A stretch of DNA of 64,000 nucleotides from JAGVSR01 sp033765145 (GCA_033765145.1 JANRIH010000028.1:148709-212708), one strand, 5' to 3'. Counted from the stretch's first letter, positions 17,674 through 26,945 are shown. Notes: generated by a model from the sequence alone, not told the origin. A program made the numbers and translations.

Positions 17674-18879
17674 CTATTCCATCGCGAGGATGAAGTTCCG
17701 CACGACCGGATAGATTTCGTTCTCCCACCGCTTGCCGCTGAAAGTCCCGTAGTGCCCGACGTTCGCTTGCAGATGATGGCGGCGCAGATGTGGACGCAAA
17801 GAACGGCATAGATCGTGCGCGGCGGCGGTCTGGCCGAGCGCGCAGATGTCGTCGCGTCCGCCTTCGACGGTCAGAAGTGCGGTGCGCATGATCTTGGCGG
17901 GATCGACGCGGCGTCCGCGGTAGGTGAACTGGCCGGTCGCGAGTTCGGCCCGCTGAAAAACGCGGTCGATCGTTTCTAGGTAGAATTCGGCGGTCAGATC
18001 GAGCACGGCGAAATACTCGTCATAGAACGTCTTGATCTTCATCGCCTCTTCGGTTTCGCCGGCCGCGAGATGAAAATAGAGCTTCTCGTGCTGCGCGCGG
18101 TGACGCTCCATGTTCATCGTCATGAAGGCCGTCAACTGAACGAAGCCCGGATAGACGCGGCGTCCGGCTCCGGCGTAGCGCGCCGGAACGCGGGAGATGA
18201 CGGACTTCTCGAACCATTCGAGCGGCTTTTCATTCGCCAGCTTGTTGACGGTTGTCGGGCTCTCGCGCGGGTCGATGGGCCCCGCCATCAGCGTCATCGT
18301 GCGCGGCGTCGCCGGGTTCTGGTCTTCGGACATGACGGCCACGGCCGCGAGGGCCTGGACGCAGGGCTGGCAGACGGCCATGACGTGGGTGCCGCGTCCG
18401 ATCTCCTCGATGAAGCGGATGACGTAGGCCAGATAGTCGTCGATGCCGAACTTGCCCGCGGATTGGGGCACGTCGCGCGCGTTCGACCAATCGGTGATGT
18501 AGACGTCGTGGTCGCGGAGAAGCGTTTCGACGGTCTTCGTCAGCAGTGTCGCGAAATGTCCCGATAGCGGGGCTACGACGAGAACGCGTGGCTGCGGCGC
18601 CTCCATATCCTTGACGAAACGAATAAGCTTTCCGAACGGCAGATCGAGGATCACGTCTTCGCGGACGGCGACGTCGCGATTGCCGGACATCACCTTGGCG
18701 ATGCCGAACTCGGGGCGCGTGTGCGTAAGCTTGAAGCGCGTGATCATTTCGAGGCTCGCCGACATGTGCCGGCTCGCGGGCGAGGGCATTTGCCAGAGGT
18801 CGCTCAGCGAGGCCCAGTGGGCCAGCTTGCGGAAATGTCCGATGGCGTCGTCGTGAAACTGATAGGCGTCATACAGCAT
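17674..18879 (-). CDS. phaZ: Intracellular polyhydroxyalkanoate depolymerase
   Basis: 401-aa alpha/beta-hydrolase that degrades stored PHB granules. The ATG at 18879-18877 has AAGGAAAG upstream and begins MLYDAYQFHDDAIGHFRKLA; a TTG seven codons earlier is less likely. As in intracellular PhaZ enzymes the lipase-box serine is replaced by Cys: VMAVCQPCVQALAAV. Further family stretches are PRVLVVAPLSGHFATLLTKT, VYITDWSNARDVP, VEGGRDDICALGQT and the C-terminal VGHYGTFSGKRWENEIYP holding the catalytic His. Confidence 0.95.
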   Translation of the reverse strand: MLYDAYQFHDDAIGHFRKLAHWASLSDLWQMPSPASRHMSASLEMITRFKLTHTRPEFGIAKVMSGNRDVAVREDVILDLPFGKLIRFVKDMEAPQPRVLVVAPLSGHFATLLTKTVETLLRDHDVYITDWSNARDVPQSAGKFGIDDYLAYVIRFIEEIGRGTHVMAVCQPCVQALAAVAVMSEDQNPATPRTMTLMAGPIDPRESPTTVNKLANEKPLEWFEKSVISRVPARYAGAGRRVYPGFVQLTAFMTMNMERHRAQHEKLYFHLAAGETEEAMKIKTFYDEYFAVLDLTAEFYLETIDRVFQRAELATGQFTYRGRRVDPAKIMRTALLTVEGGRDDICALGQTAAAHDLCRSLRPHLRRHHLQANVGHYGTFSGKRWENEIYPVVRNFILAME

Positions 18880-18993
18880 GCCGACCGGACTTTCCTTCAA
18901 TCACGCATTCTATTGTCGCACCAAAAACTTAGTGCATTCTGTGCTGCGGTGCGACAGGATCGAAAGTCGAAGCCCGCGACACGAGAACACGGT

Positions 18994-19650
18994 ATGGCGA
19001 ACGCATCGCTCACGATCTCCTCGAAGAACTATTCGTCCTGGTCGCTCCGCGGCTGGCTGTTGTGCAAGATGGCCGGGCTCGAGTTCGACGAGGTCCTCGT
19101 CGGCAACGACGACGCCCAGGCACGGCAGGAGCTGCTCCTGCTCTCGCCCTCGGTCCTCGTGCCGAGGCTCACGCATGGTGACGTCGTCGTGTGGGATACG
19201 CTGGCCATCGCCGAGTATCTGGCGGAAATCGCGCCGGATGCGGGGCTCTTGCCCCGGGAACGCGCCGCTCGCGCTCACTGTCGTTCGGTTTCTGGAGAGA
19301 TGCATTCGGGCTTCTACAATCTCCGCTCGGCTCTCCCCATGAACCTCAAGGCGCGCCATAACTCGTTCAAAATCTTCTCCGGTGCGCGGCCTGACGTCGA
19401 GCGCATCAAAACCATTTGGACCGAATGTCTCGAAACCTATGGGGGCCCCTATCTCTTCGGCGCGTCTCTCTCGATGGCGGATGCGATGTATGCTCCCGTT
19501 TGCTCGCGCTTTCGAACCTACGCCGTGCCGCTCGACTCGAAACTGGCCGCGTACAGCGAGCGCATTCTTTCCTGGCCATTGATGGCGGAATGGACCGCGG
19601 ACGCGATCGTTGAGCCCGATGAGATCGACGAACTCGACTTCGAGTTCTGA
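18994..19650 (+). CDS. Glutathione S-transferase family protein
   Basis: 218-aa cytosolic GST. The N-terminal thioredoxin-like domain (ASLTISSKNYSSWSLRGWLL) carries the Ser-rich active-site segment; LVPRLTHGDVVVWDTLAIAEYL provides the glutathione-binding LVP and D/E-T/S motifs. A helical C-terminal domain follows (LFGASLSMADAMYAPVCSRF). The substrate is unknown. The start used gives the canonical N-terminus but has only a weak ribosome-binding site. It is divergent from phaZ and convergent with glnII. Confidence 0.92.
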   Translation: MANASLTISSKNYSSWSLRGWLLCKMAGLEFDEVLVGNDDAQARQELLLLSPSVLVPRLTHGDVVVWDTLAIAEYLAEIAPDAGLLPRERAARAHCRSVSGEMHSGFYNLRSALPMNLKARHNSFKIFSGARPDVERIKTIWTECLETYGGPYLFGASLSMADAMYAPVCSRFRTYAVPLDSKLAAYSERILSWPLMAEWTADAIVEPDEIDELDFEF

Positions 19651-19658
19651 AGGGTTAT

Positions 19659-19685
19659 GCGGCGCCGGATCGTCTCCGGCGCCGC
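19659..19685. terminator. Bidirectional terminator between GST and glnII
   Basis: Perfect 11-bp stem (GCGGCGCCGGA/TCCGGCGCCGC) with a 5-base loop in the 50-base gap between two convergent genes; a short T-rich stretch follows on the plus strand. Confidence 0.7.
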
Positions 19686-19700
19686 GACAGGTTTCTTGCT

Positions 19701-20735
19701 TCAGGCAGCCTTGGCCGCACTCGCCGGAACTTCCGAGATCGTCTTCAGGATCTGCGAGGCGATCTGGTAGGGGTCACCCTGCGAGTTGGGACGACGGTCT
19801 TCGAGGTAGCCTTTGTATCCATTCTTGACGAACGAATGGGGCACGCGGATCGAAGCGCCACGGTCGGCAACGCCGTAGCTAAACTTGTTCCACGGCGCCG
19901 TCTCGTGCTTGCCCGTCAGGCGCATGTGGTTATCGGGTCCATAGACATTGATGTGGTCCATCAGGTTCTTGTCGAACTGGGCCATCAGTGCCTCGAAGTA
20001 GGCCTTGCCACCGACTTCTCGCAGGTAAGTAGTCGAGAAGTTTGCGTGCATTCCCGAGCCGTTCCAGTCCGTGTCGCCCAACGGCTTGCAGTGGACCTCG
20101 ATGTCGATGCCGTACTTTTCGGTGAGGCGGAGGAGGAGGTAGCGGGCCATCCACATCTCGTCGGCGGCCTTCTTCGACCCCTTTCCGAAGATCTGGAATT
20201 CCCACTGACCCTTGGCCACCTCGGCGTTGATGCCTTCGTGGTTGATGCCGGCGGCGAGGCAGAGATCGAGATGCTCTTCGACGATCGTTCTGGCGATGTC
20301 GCCGACGTTCTTGTAGCCAACGCCCGTATAGTAAGGACCCTGCGGGGCGGGGTAGCCCGATGTCGGGAAGCCGAGCGGGCGGCCGTCCTTATAGAAGAAG
20401 TATTCCTGCTCGAAGCCGAACCAGGCGCCGCTGTCGTCGAGGATGGTCGCGCGCTTGTTGGTGGCGTGCGGCGTGACGCCGTCGGGCATCATGACTTCGC
20501 ACATGACGAGTACGCCGTTGGTGCGTGCCGGGTCGGGATAGAGAGCGACCGGCTTCAGCACGCAATCGGAGCTATGGCCCTCGGCCTGCTTCGTCGAGCT
20601 GCCGTCGAAACCCCAGAGCGGAAGATCCTTGAGGTCGGGGAAGGAGCTGTACTCCTTAATCTGTGTCTTGCCGCGCAGGTTCGGTACAGGCGTGTAGCCG
20701 TCGAGCCAAATGTACTCGAGCTTGTACTTCGTCAT
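19701..20735 (-). CDS. glnII: Glutamine synthetase type II (GSII)
   Basis: 344-aa eukaryote-like glutamine synthetase, octameric, forming glutamine from glutamate and ammonium. The ATG at 20735-20733 has GGAGAGACC upstream and begins MTKYKLEYIWLDGYTPVPNL. Signatures include LPLWGFDGSSTKQAEGHSSD, ILDDSGAWFGFEQEYFF, GINAEVAKGQWEFQIFGKG and the Arg-containing DRGASIRVPHSFVKNGYKGY. This enzyme is characteristic of rhizobia and other Hyphomicrobiales, where it supplements GSI (glnA) under nitrogen limitation. I did not find a convincing sigma-54 promoter upstream. Confidence 0.97.
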   Translation of the reverse strand: MTKYKLEYIWLDGYTPVPNLRGKTQIKEYSSFPDLKDLPLWGFDGSSTKQAEGHSSDCVLKPVALYPDPARTNGVLVMCEVMMPDGVTPHATNKRATILDDSGAWFGFEQEYFFYKDGRPLGFPTSGYPAPQGPYYTGVGYKNVGDIARTIVEEHLDLCLAAGINHEGINAEVAKGQWEFQIFGKGSKKAADEMWMARYLLLRLTEKYGIDIEVHCKPLGDTDWNGSGMHANFSTTYLREVGGKAYFEALMAQFDKNLMDHINVYGPDNHMRLTGKHETAPWNKFSYGVADRGASIRVPHSFVKNGYKGYLEDRRPNSQGDPYQIASQILKTISEVPASAAKAA

Positions 20736-21222
20736 GTTGGGGTCTCTCCAGGGTTGATCGGACGGCCGAACTCCAAAAAAATTTCGCATGGCTGACGTGC
20801 GGTTAACGCCGGTCGCGGCGTCTGCACGGGCCTCGCGAAATCCAGCCTCGGAATCCTGCTGCAAGAACGATCATCGCGCGCACATGCTGCGCTATTGGAC
20901 GATGGGCATTTCTGCACGATCGGGACTCCAGCAATTGCTGGCTTCATCTTGGCGTCGAGCCAGCGGATGCCTGCATCGCAGTTCTTTCGATGCGAGCATT
21001 TCTCCGATGGATCCCGTCTTGCTATCGGGATCCGACCGGAGGATTTCCGCGCGGAGATGCTATCGAATTAAGCAGCGCTCTACATGCAAATAATATAGGC
21101 AATTGCTGCCTCTATTCGTGCAGCGTGCATACACTGTCGGCAAATAAGTGCTATTCTGCTTGCCCCTGAAACGAAACCGGCTGGGACGCGTTGGTGCGGA
21201 CCACCTGGTAGAGAGGAGCATC
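20736..21222. other. Divergent intergenic region between glnII and a small gene
   Basis: 487 bases with no convincing gene; it carries promoters for glnII (leftward) and the 66-aa gene (rightward). AT-rich DNA at about 21060-21160 includes an imperfect palindrome at 21094-21114 (ATAGGCA, 6-base centre, TGCCTCTAT). No regulator site can be assigned with confidence. Confidence 0.5.
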
Positions 21223-21423
21223 ATGACCGACGTGCAGCATCATCAGACCACAGCGACGATCATCCCCTTCCCCGATCGGCATCAGCGGGCGGCCGCCCAG
21301 CGGATCGCGGAACTCGAAGCGACGGCAGCGGCGATGAAGACCGCTCCCTGCGTCGCATCGACGGGCTGGTATCACGACGACGCCATCACCGAGGTGGCTG
21401 ACACTCCCGCATTTCGGCGCTGA
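21223..21423 (+). CDS. Small protein with ATIIPFP motif
   Basis: 66-aa soluble protein with a GAGAGGAG ribosome-binding site 3 bases before the ATG and its own hairpin terminator. It begins MTDVQHHQTTATIIPFPDRH; short alphaproteobacterial proteins with an IIPFP segment near the N-terminus are common but uncharacterised as far as I know. The middle is helical (AAQRIAELEATAAAMK), followed by a tail rich in Asp/Trp/Tyr. Function unknown. Confidence 0.7.
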   Translation: MTDVQHHQTTATIIPFPDRHQRAAAQRIAELEATAAAMKTAPCVASTGWYHDDAITEVADTPAFRR

Positions 21424-21475
21424 GGCATCACTCACATGCCAAAACGCCGACCCGCGAACGAGCGGTCTCAAACCT

Positions 21476-21510
21476 GAAGCCATGACCCAACCGGTCATGG
21501 CTTCTTTCAT
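21476..21510 (+). terminator. Intrinsic terminator of the 66-aa gene
   Basis: Perfect 12-bp stem (GAAGCCATGACC/GGTCATGGCTTC) with a 5-base loop, followed by TTTCATTTC. Confidence 0.75.
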
Positions 21511-21567
21511 TTCAGGGGGTGTCAGAGCGGCTGCGGCGCTTCGAGGACCAATTCGGCGCAATGTGCG

Positions 21568-22128
21568 CTAAGGCTCGAGTTCGGTATCCCAGTAGAGATA
21601 GTCGAGCCAGCTATCGTGCAGATAGTTCGGCGGGAACGCGCGGCCATTGCGGTGAAGCTCGAACACTGTCGGGCGGTAGGGCGCCAAGAACGGCTGCATG
21701 CCGACTTCGTGTGGAAGAGCGCTGCCCTTCCTGAGATTGCAGGGCGCGCAGGCCGTGGTGACGTTATCCCAGCGGGTTTGCCCGCCCTTGGCTCTCGGGA
21801 TCAGATGGTCGAAGGTCAGATCGTGCCGGTCACCGCAGTATTGGCAGGAAAAGCGGTCACGCAGGAACACGTTGAAGCGCGTGAAGGCCGGGTAGAGAGC
21901 CGGGCGGACATAGGTCTTCAACGAGACCACGCTCGGCAAGCGCATTTCGAAGCCCGGACTTCGAACGCATCGCTCGTATTCGGACACGATGTTCACGCGG
22001 TCCAAAAATACTGCCTTCACCGTCTCCTGCCAGCTCCAGAGCGACAAAGGATAGTAGCTCAAGGGGCGGAAATCGGCGTTCAGAACCAGTGCCGGAAACG
22101 CTTCCGGCGTGGCAGCATGAGCGTTCAC
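21568..22128 (-). CDS. HNH endonuclease family protein
   Basis: 186-aa protein with a DUF-type N-terminus (FPALVLNADFRPLSYYPLSL) and a complete HNH module at about 100-145: CQYC zinc knuckle, DLTFDHLIPRAKGG (catalytic His), WDNVTTACAPCNLRKG with the second CxxC. This layout is the widespread stand-alone HNH protein of alphaproteobacteria whose cellular role is unknown. No restriction partner is nearby. Confidence 0.92.
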   Translation of the reverse strand: MNAHAATPEAFPALVLNADFRPLSYYPLSLWSWQETVKAVFLDRVNIVSEYERCVRSPGFEMRLPSVVSLKTYVRPALYPAFTRFNVFLRDRFSCQYCGDRHDLTFDHLIPRAKGGQTRWDNVTTACAPCNLRKGSALPHEVGMQPFLAPYRPTVFELHRNGRAFPPNYLHDSWLDYLYWDTELEP

Positions 22129-22262
22129 GAGCTTGCTTCCAGTCGGTTCGTCGACGAATCGTGTCGCACCATTCGCCGGCCGGGATACTAGCGGCCGATG
22201 TCACGTATGTGAAGGCGTGCGCGACAGGCTCTGATCAGGCGGCCCCGCGGGCTGCAAGTGGC

Positions 22263-22982
22263 TTAAAGTGCACGCTTTTTCGTGGAGTGATTTGCCGGGA
22301 GCGGTGTCACGGTCGATCGGGCATGAAACGCCCAGAGCAGCCTAGCTGCCACGCCGCGCCAGGGTCGCCAGCGCTCGCCCTCGCGGGACATTTCCTGAAG
22401 CGACACGGGTTCGCCGCGATCATCGGCGCGGGTCAACGCCGTTCTGAGCGCCAGATCACCCGGCGCCCAGGCATCCGACCGGCCGAGCGCGAACATGATG
22501 TAGATGTCGGCCGTCCAGGGCCCGATGCCTTTGATCGCCGTCAGGGTGTCGTGGATTTTCTCGTTTTCGGCGCGGGCGAGTTTCGCCAGATCGAGACGTC
22601 CCTCCGAAGCCGCGTCAGCAATACGCCTCAGGGTGGCGATCTTGCCGCTCGAGAGTCCCGCCGCGCGGAGCGTTTCGTCGGACGCTGCCGCGATCGCGCC
22701 GGGTGTCACGGGACCGAGGATGGCGCGCGTCCGACGCCAGATCGCTGCGGCACTCGCGGCCGAGACCTGCTGAGCGACGACGATGCCCGCGAGACCCTCG
22801 AAGCCGGCGCGCTCGCGGCGAAGTGGCGGATCGCCACAGACTTTGTGGATGCGGCGCATGGTCGGGCACGCCGCGACCAGTGCCGCAACGCCATCGCGGA
22901 TATCCGCCGTGGAGCGCAGGATGCGCTCCTGACGTTGGCGGTCGATCGATTTCCGGACGCTTTCTCGACGAGAGACAATCAT
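22263..22982 (-). CDS. DNA-3-methyladenine glycosylase (AlkA-like HhH-GPD)
   Basis: 239-aa base-excision repair glycosylase of the HhH-GPD superfamily. The helix-hairpin-helix is ALTAIKGIGPWTADIYIMFAL and the catalytic Asp lies in WAPGDLALRTAL. An upstream helical region includes GLAGIVVAQQVSAASAAAIW. It lacks the N-terminal AlkA domain found in E. coli, as do many alphaproteobacterial members. It probably removes alkylated purines. Confidence 0.9.
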   Translation of the reverse strand: MIVSRRESVRKSIDRQRQERILRSTADIRDGVAALVAACPTMRRIHKVCGDPPLRRERAGFEGLAGIVVAQQVSAASAAAIWRRTRAILGPVTPGAIAAASDETLRAAGLSSGKIATLRRIADAASEGRLDLAKLARAENEKIHDTLTAIKGIGPWTADIYIMFALGRSDAWAPGDLALRTALTRADDRGEPVSLQEMSREGERWRPWRGVAARLLWAFHARSTVTPLPANHSTKKRAL

Positions 22983-23077
22983 GTCCGCACATCTATTGAT
23001 GATGGCCGGTTGGCAGTAGAATGATGAGATGGCGTTCGCAAATGTGCAAGTCGCGCGGACGCCGAGGCAGGTTCGCG

Positions 23078-23620
23078 ATGCGTGTTTCCGGTCCGAGGTC
23101 TCGATTGCTCGCGGCGGCCGTGCCCACGGTGATCATCGCTTTCGGATGTGGGATGTTGTCCGCCTCAGCGCTCCATGCCGAGGGCTGGACGACCTATCGG
23201 CATCCCGTGTCGGGGTTTTCGCTGGCCTATCCTGCGGACGTCTTTCAGCCGCGCAAAGAGGACGAGCCGTCCGAGGGACTGGTGCTTGTCTCCCGGGATG
23301 GTGTGGCCCAGGTCGCGGTCGCGGCATTCTCCAATGACGAAGACGTGTCGATCGCCGACTATCGCCATGTCCTCTTGAGCGAGAACTATGCCGATGCGAC
23401 GATCGAGTATCAGCCGCGGAAAGGCCGCTGGTTCGTCCTCTCGGGTACGCGCGGCGCCTTGCATTTCTACGAGCGCGTGACATTCACCTGCGGCGGCAAG
23501 CTCATCAACAGCTGGGCGCTCTATTATCCGATGGCAGCGCGGGAGACCTATGACCGGATCGTGGAGGCGATGGCGAAGCGATACAAGCCGGGGCGCGGTG
23601 CGACCGGCGAATGCGACTGA
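23078..23620 (+). CDS. Secreted protein of unknown function
   Basis: 180-aa predicted periplasmic protein. The ATG at 23078 is chosen because GAGGCAGG lies upstream and it gives a clean signal peptide (RLLAAAVPTVIIAFGCGML, cleavage after ASALHA). Two in-frame ATGs upstream (23021 and 23024) would put a basic extension before it. The mature part begins EGWTTYRHPVSGFSLAYPADVF, the pattern of PsbP-like/DUF1795-type small secreted domains, but I cannot assign a family firmly. The stop overlaps the region just before gluQ. Confidence 0.75.
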   Translation: MRVSGPRSRLLAAAVPTVIIAFGCGMLSASALHAEGWTTYRHPVSGFSLAYPADVFQPRKEDEPSEGLVLVSRDGVAQVAVAAFSNDEDVSIADYRHVLLSENYADATIEYQPRKGRWFVLSGTRGALHFYERVTFTCGGKLINSWALYYPMAARETYDRIVEAMAKRYKPGRGATGECD

Positions 23621-23632
23621 CAAGAGCCGACA

Positions 23633-24553
23633 TTGACCGCTTCCCCTCCGACATTTCGTTTCGCACCGAGCCCCAATGGCCGACTGCATGCCGGGCACGC
23701 GCTGTCGGCGCTGGTCGGGCACGAGTTGGCGCGTCGGAATGGTGGTCGCTTTCTCGTGCGGATCGAGGATATCGATCCGGATCGCTCGCGCGAGAGCCAT
23801 GTCGCGTCAATCCTCGACGATCTTGGCTGGCTCGGGCTCTCGTGGGAAGAGCCGGTGATGCGCCAGTCGGTGCGGTTCCAGACCTACGGGTCGGCGATCG
23901 AACGGCTTCGGAGGCAAGGCGTACTCTATCCCTGCTGGGCGAGCCGGCGCGAGGTCGATGCCTTTTCGCGCGACCGGGGTTTCGGCACCGATCCCGACGG
24001 CGCGCAGCTTTATCCCGGGATCTGGCGAGACCGGGCGGGCGAGGATGTGACCGATATGCTGTCGACCGAGCTGCCGCATGCCATGAGGATCGATATGGCT
24101 CAGGCGCTTCGGGTCGCGCAACGGAAGGCTCCCCGGTGGCCGCTGACGTTCCGCGAATTGTCGGGGGATGGGCAACTGCAGGAAATTCCAGCGAACCCCG
24201 AGGTTTGGGGCGATGCGATCATCGTGCGCAAAGACACACCGGCTAGCTATGTGCTTGCGGTCGTCGTCGACGACGCGGCTCAAGGTGTGACGCACGTGAC
24301 CCGTGGGATGGATTTGCAGCCGTCGACCGGGCTTCAGCGTCTCTTGCAGGTGCTGCTCGATCTGCCGGAGCCTGTTTACCATCATCATCGGCTCGTGACC
24401 GATGCCCAGGGCCGCAAACTCTCGAAGAGCGAGAATGCGCGGGCGCTCGCCGAACTTCGCGCGCAAGGTGTGACGCCAGCCGAGTTGCGATCGATCATAG
24501 GTTTCGGAGTTTGTGATGTGCCGGATTTACCCGATCACGTTCTCATCCCTTGA
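23633..24553 (+). CDS. gluQ: Glutamyl-Q tRNA(Asp) synthetase
   Basis: 306-aa truncated class I synthetase paralogue that attaches glutamate to queuosine in tRNA-Asp. It has the HIGH-like segment FAPSPNGRLHAGHALSAL and KMSKS-like RKLSKSENA, and no anticodon-binding domain. The start must be the TTG at 23633: an in-frame TGA lies at 23618-23620 and no ATG intervenes before the conserved N-terminus. The zinc-site region has only one clear Cys (YPCWASRREVD), so the E. coli-type zinc site seems lost. Confidence 0.92.
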   Translation: MTASPPTFRFAPSPNGRLHAGHALSALVGHELARRNGGRFLVRIEDIDPDRSRESHVASILDDLGWLGLSWEEPVMRQSVRFQTYGSAIERLRRQGVLYPCWASRREVDAFSRDRGFGTDPDGAQLYPGIWRDRAGEDVTDMLSTELPHAMRIDMAQALRVAQRKAPRWPLTFRELSGDGQLQEIPANPEVWGDAIIVRKDTPASYVLAVVVDDAAQGVTHVTRGMDLQPSTGLQRLLQVLLDLPEPVYHHHRLVTDAQGRKLSKSENARALAELRAQGVTPAELRSIIGFGVCDVPDLPDHVLIP

Positions 24554-24653
24554 GGTCCGACGGCGCGGGTGTCACGATGGATGTCCAAGCGCCCTCAACC
24601 TATAAGTCGTGACGGTCGCGAACGTTGCAGCATTTGCGTGACAGGCGTTCCCC

Positions 24654-26048
24654 TTGAGGAAGTCGTCGAAAGTTCGAAAGCCCGCGGAGAGCGGGAAAAG
24701 GCGACAGGCGGCGCGGCGTGAGGCCGAGCGCAAGGCGCTCGCGAACGAGGCCGGATCGGCACGGGCGTCATGCCCGAAACCGCCGCGCGAAGCCGCTGCT
24801 CTGGCTTCGTCTCTCGCACCGCAGATGGAACGGCCGAGCCGGGTGCGTTCCACTTTGTCGTCAGCGATTGCCCATTTTGGCCGGAGCGACTTACGCGACG
24901 TCATGATGATGGCGCTGCCGGTCGTTCTTTATTGTTGCGTTCTCGGGAGCGCCAAACTCAATCCGCCGCGTCCGGCAGACGAAGCGTGGCCGGCGCGTTC
25001 GGCCGCTTCACCCGCGTTGACGGGACTTCCCGTGACGATGACGAAGCTTGACGTTCATAGCCCCGATTTCACCCGGGTCGAGGTCGGGGATCTGCCGCCG
25101 ATCGTGACGCCCGGGCCGAACATGCCGGACGCTTCGGAGATGGTCTCCAGGGAGTTGCGGAGCCTCGATGGGCGCGCCATTCCACTGCTTCCGCGGACTG
25201 CCACGCCGACTGAACAGGTGCCCGGCGTCGCGTCAGCCGCGTCGGATCAGGAACCTCTTCGCGTGACCGAGGACAGCACGCGGCTTTCCGTTGTCGCCCG
25301 GCTCGAAGATCAGCCGATGTCGACAAGCGTGCCGACCGCCGTCGTCCCGACGACGCTTTCGGACGACGACGAAGTGCGTTTGGGCTTTGCACAACAGTGC
25401 CGCGCGCCGGACGGCGATCTTTGGGGCGCGGCGCCAGAGACCCGTGCCGCGCCGGACGATCCGGAGAACTTCGGGCTAGCGCTTGCCTCAGCGGCGCGTG
25501 CGCAAGTCGGGCGGTTCGTGATCTACAACGACAAGTATGTTCCGATCTCGTATCCCGGAGGTGATGTTCATCCGATGTATGGCGTCTGTACCGACGTCAT
25601 CATTCGTGCCTACCGAACTTTCGGCATCGATTTGCAGGCCCTCGTCAGGGAAACGGGGGTAGGCACGGGAGATCCCAATATCGATCATCGCCGTGTCGAA
25701 ACCCTGCGCCGCTTTTTCTCCCGATATGGCGATAGTTTGGAAATTTCGCCTTATGCCGAGGATTATCGTCCGGGCGACATCGTCGCGTATCATCGCCCGC
25801 AAAACCGGCGGGCCAGAACGCATATCGCGATCGTGTCGGATCGGATGTCGGCATCGGGCCGCCCGCTCATCGTCCACAATCGCGGGTGGGGGCCACAGGA
25901 AGAAGACGCGCTGTTCGTCGACGAGATTATCGGACATTATCGCTTGAACGGCGGTCATTCGATCGTCAGCAAACGCCTGGCAGGCGGCCGGAAGCCGCAC
26001 GCGGCCGTGACGGCGACACCGGTCCAGCGGGTCAGTCTCCCCAATTAG
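24654..26048 (+). CDS. DUF1287 protein with long N-terminal extension
   Basis: Up to 464 aa. The C-terminal ~185 residues (about 275-455) are a DUF1287 domain, related to NlpC/P60-like cysteine amidases: ALASAARAQVGRFVIYNDKY, YPGGDVHPMYGVCTDVIIRA (candidate Cys), NIDHRRVETLRRFF, and GDIVAYHR with THIAIVSDRM. The N-terminal part is basic, then has a hydrophobic segment (MMMALPVVLYCCVLG, about 84-98) likely to anchor or export it, then a ~170-residue Pro/Ala/Thr-rich linker. The start is uncertain: TTG at 24654, or ATG at 24825 (residue 58). Confidence 0.8.
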   Translation: MRKSSKVRKPAESGKRRQAARREAERKALANEAGSARASCPKPPREAAALASSLAPQMERPSRVRSTLSSAIAHFGRSDLRDVMMMALPVVLYCCVLGSAKLNPPRPADEAWPARSAASPALTGLPVTMTKLDVHSPDFTRVEVGDLPPIVTPGPNMPDASEMVSRELRSLDGRAIPLLPRTATPTEQVPGVASAASDQEPLRVTEDSTRLSVVARLEDQPMSTSVPTAVVPTTLSDDDEVRLGFAQQCRAPDGDLWGAAPETRAAPDDPENFGLALASAARAQVGRFVIYNDKYVPISYPGGDVHPMYGVCTDVIIRAYRTFGIDLQALVRETGVGTGDPNIDHRRVETLRRFFSRYGDSLEISPYAEDYRPGDIVAYHRPQNRRARTHIAIVSDRMSASGRPLIVHNRGWGPQEEDALFVDEIIGHYRLNGGHSIVSKRLAGGRKPHAAVTATPVQRVSLPN

Positions 26049-26369
26049 AAGTGTCGCGCAAGTCGCCTCAATGCGCCGCCGCGATGCACAATTCGGATTC
26101 GCGCTACAATTCGTGACGATTTCGAACTCTGATGCGAAATTTTTTCAATGACTCGCAGCTCTTTTCCTCTTGTCGCAATTCGCGAATAGCGAGATAGTTA
26201 AATCTCACCTGAATTTCTGCGATTGGAACGCCCGCCATTCGCGACGCGATCATGTCGTCGCCGGTCCCAGCCGGCGCGAATGGTGTTTTTTTGATCGCCA
26301 ATGGCGTTTTCGGTCGAGCGACGCGCTGAGTTTGGGACCACTTAGGCCCTCTTCAATCGCAACAGGACA
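26049..26369. other. AT-rich intergenic region with a possible terminator
   Basis: About 320 bases with no convincing gene. A CGCCGG/CCGGCG hairpin (26259-26276) is followed nine bases later by seven T's, which could be a weak terminator for the DUF1287 gene. The rest probably holds the promoter for the next gene. Confidence 0.4.
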
Positions 26370-26798
26370 ATGACGGCTTCTGGATATCTCGAGCGTGTGC
26401 GGCTGGCAGCGATGAGTCTTCGGGGCATCGTCTCGGGGTTCATCGAGGTATCGCGCGGGCGCGCCGGGATTGGGCCCTTGCGTGACGATCGTCCCGTTGG
26501 GCCAGGGCCGAGCTTGGGCGCTCAGGTTGGCGAGTGCGATCCGCGGCTCGACGACAGGGCTCAATGGTCGGCCGTCACGGACTTTCTCGACGACAGCATT
26601 CGGCGCGCTCAGACCGCCAAGCGGCGGCACGGGGATGCTGCCGAGCAATTGGAAGTGACGGCCTATGCGATCGCGCGGATTCGCGCGGAAATCGCGCCCG
26701 TTCTGCTGGACGCTGCCGTCGAGCCTCATTCAATGGCGATAGAACCGCCGGCACGCACGGTGGTGCCGTTCGAGCGGCGCAGGCGGCTGGCCGCGTAG
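26370..26798 (+). CDS. Hypothetical protein
   Basis: 142-aa reading frame beginning MTASGYLERVRLAAMSLRGI, with AGGA six bases before the ATG. The C-terminal half is helical (AEQLEVTAYAIARIRAEIAP) and ends in basic RRRRLAA. The N-terminal half is Gly/Arg/Pro-rich. A frame of similar length exists on the opposite strand, but it lacks a ribosome-binding site and protein-like composition. No family recognised. Confidence 0.5.
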   Translation: MTASGYLERVRLAAMSLRGIVSGFIEVSRGRAGIGPLRDDRPVGPGPSLGAQVGECDPRLDDRAQWSAVTDFLDDSIRRAQTAKRRHGDAAEQLEVTAYAIARIRAEIAPVLLDAAVEPHSMAIEPPARTVVPFERRRRLAA

Positions 26799-26945
26799 GT
26801 CCTTTCGTAGGGCCGAAGAATTCGGGGTCGGATTTCGGATTGCCCGGCAAGACGCGCTGCGCCTCTGGTCAGCCCCCTCGAATTCCGCCAAGTATCTGAG
26901 GCTTGCGTCGCGGTCGTCGCGGCCAACCCGGCAAGGCCATTTTCC

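Noticed and set aside
20736..20860. Possible sigma-54 promoter upstream of glnII
   Set aside because: The best match lacks the GG of the -24 element at the right distance from a GC -12, so I do not call it.
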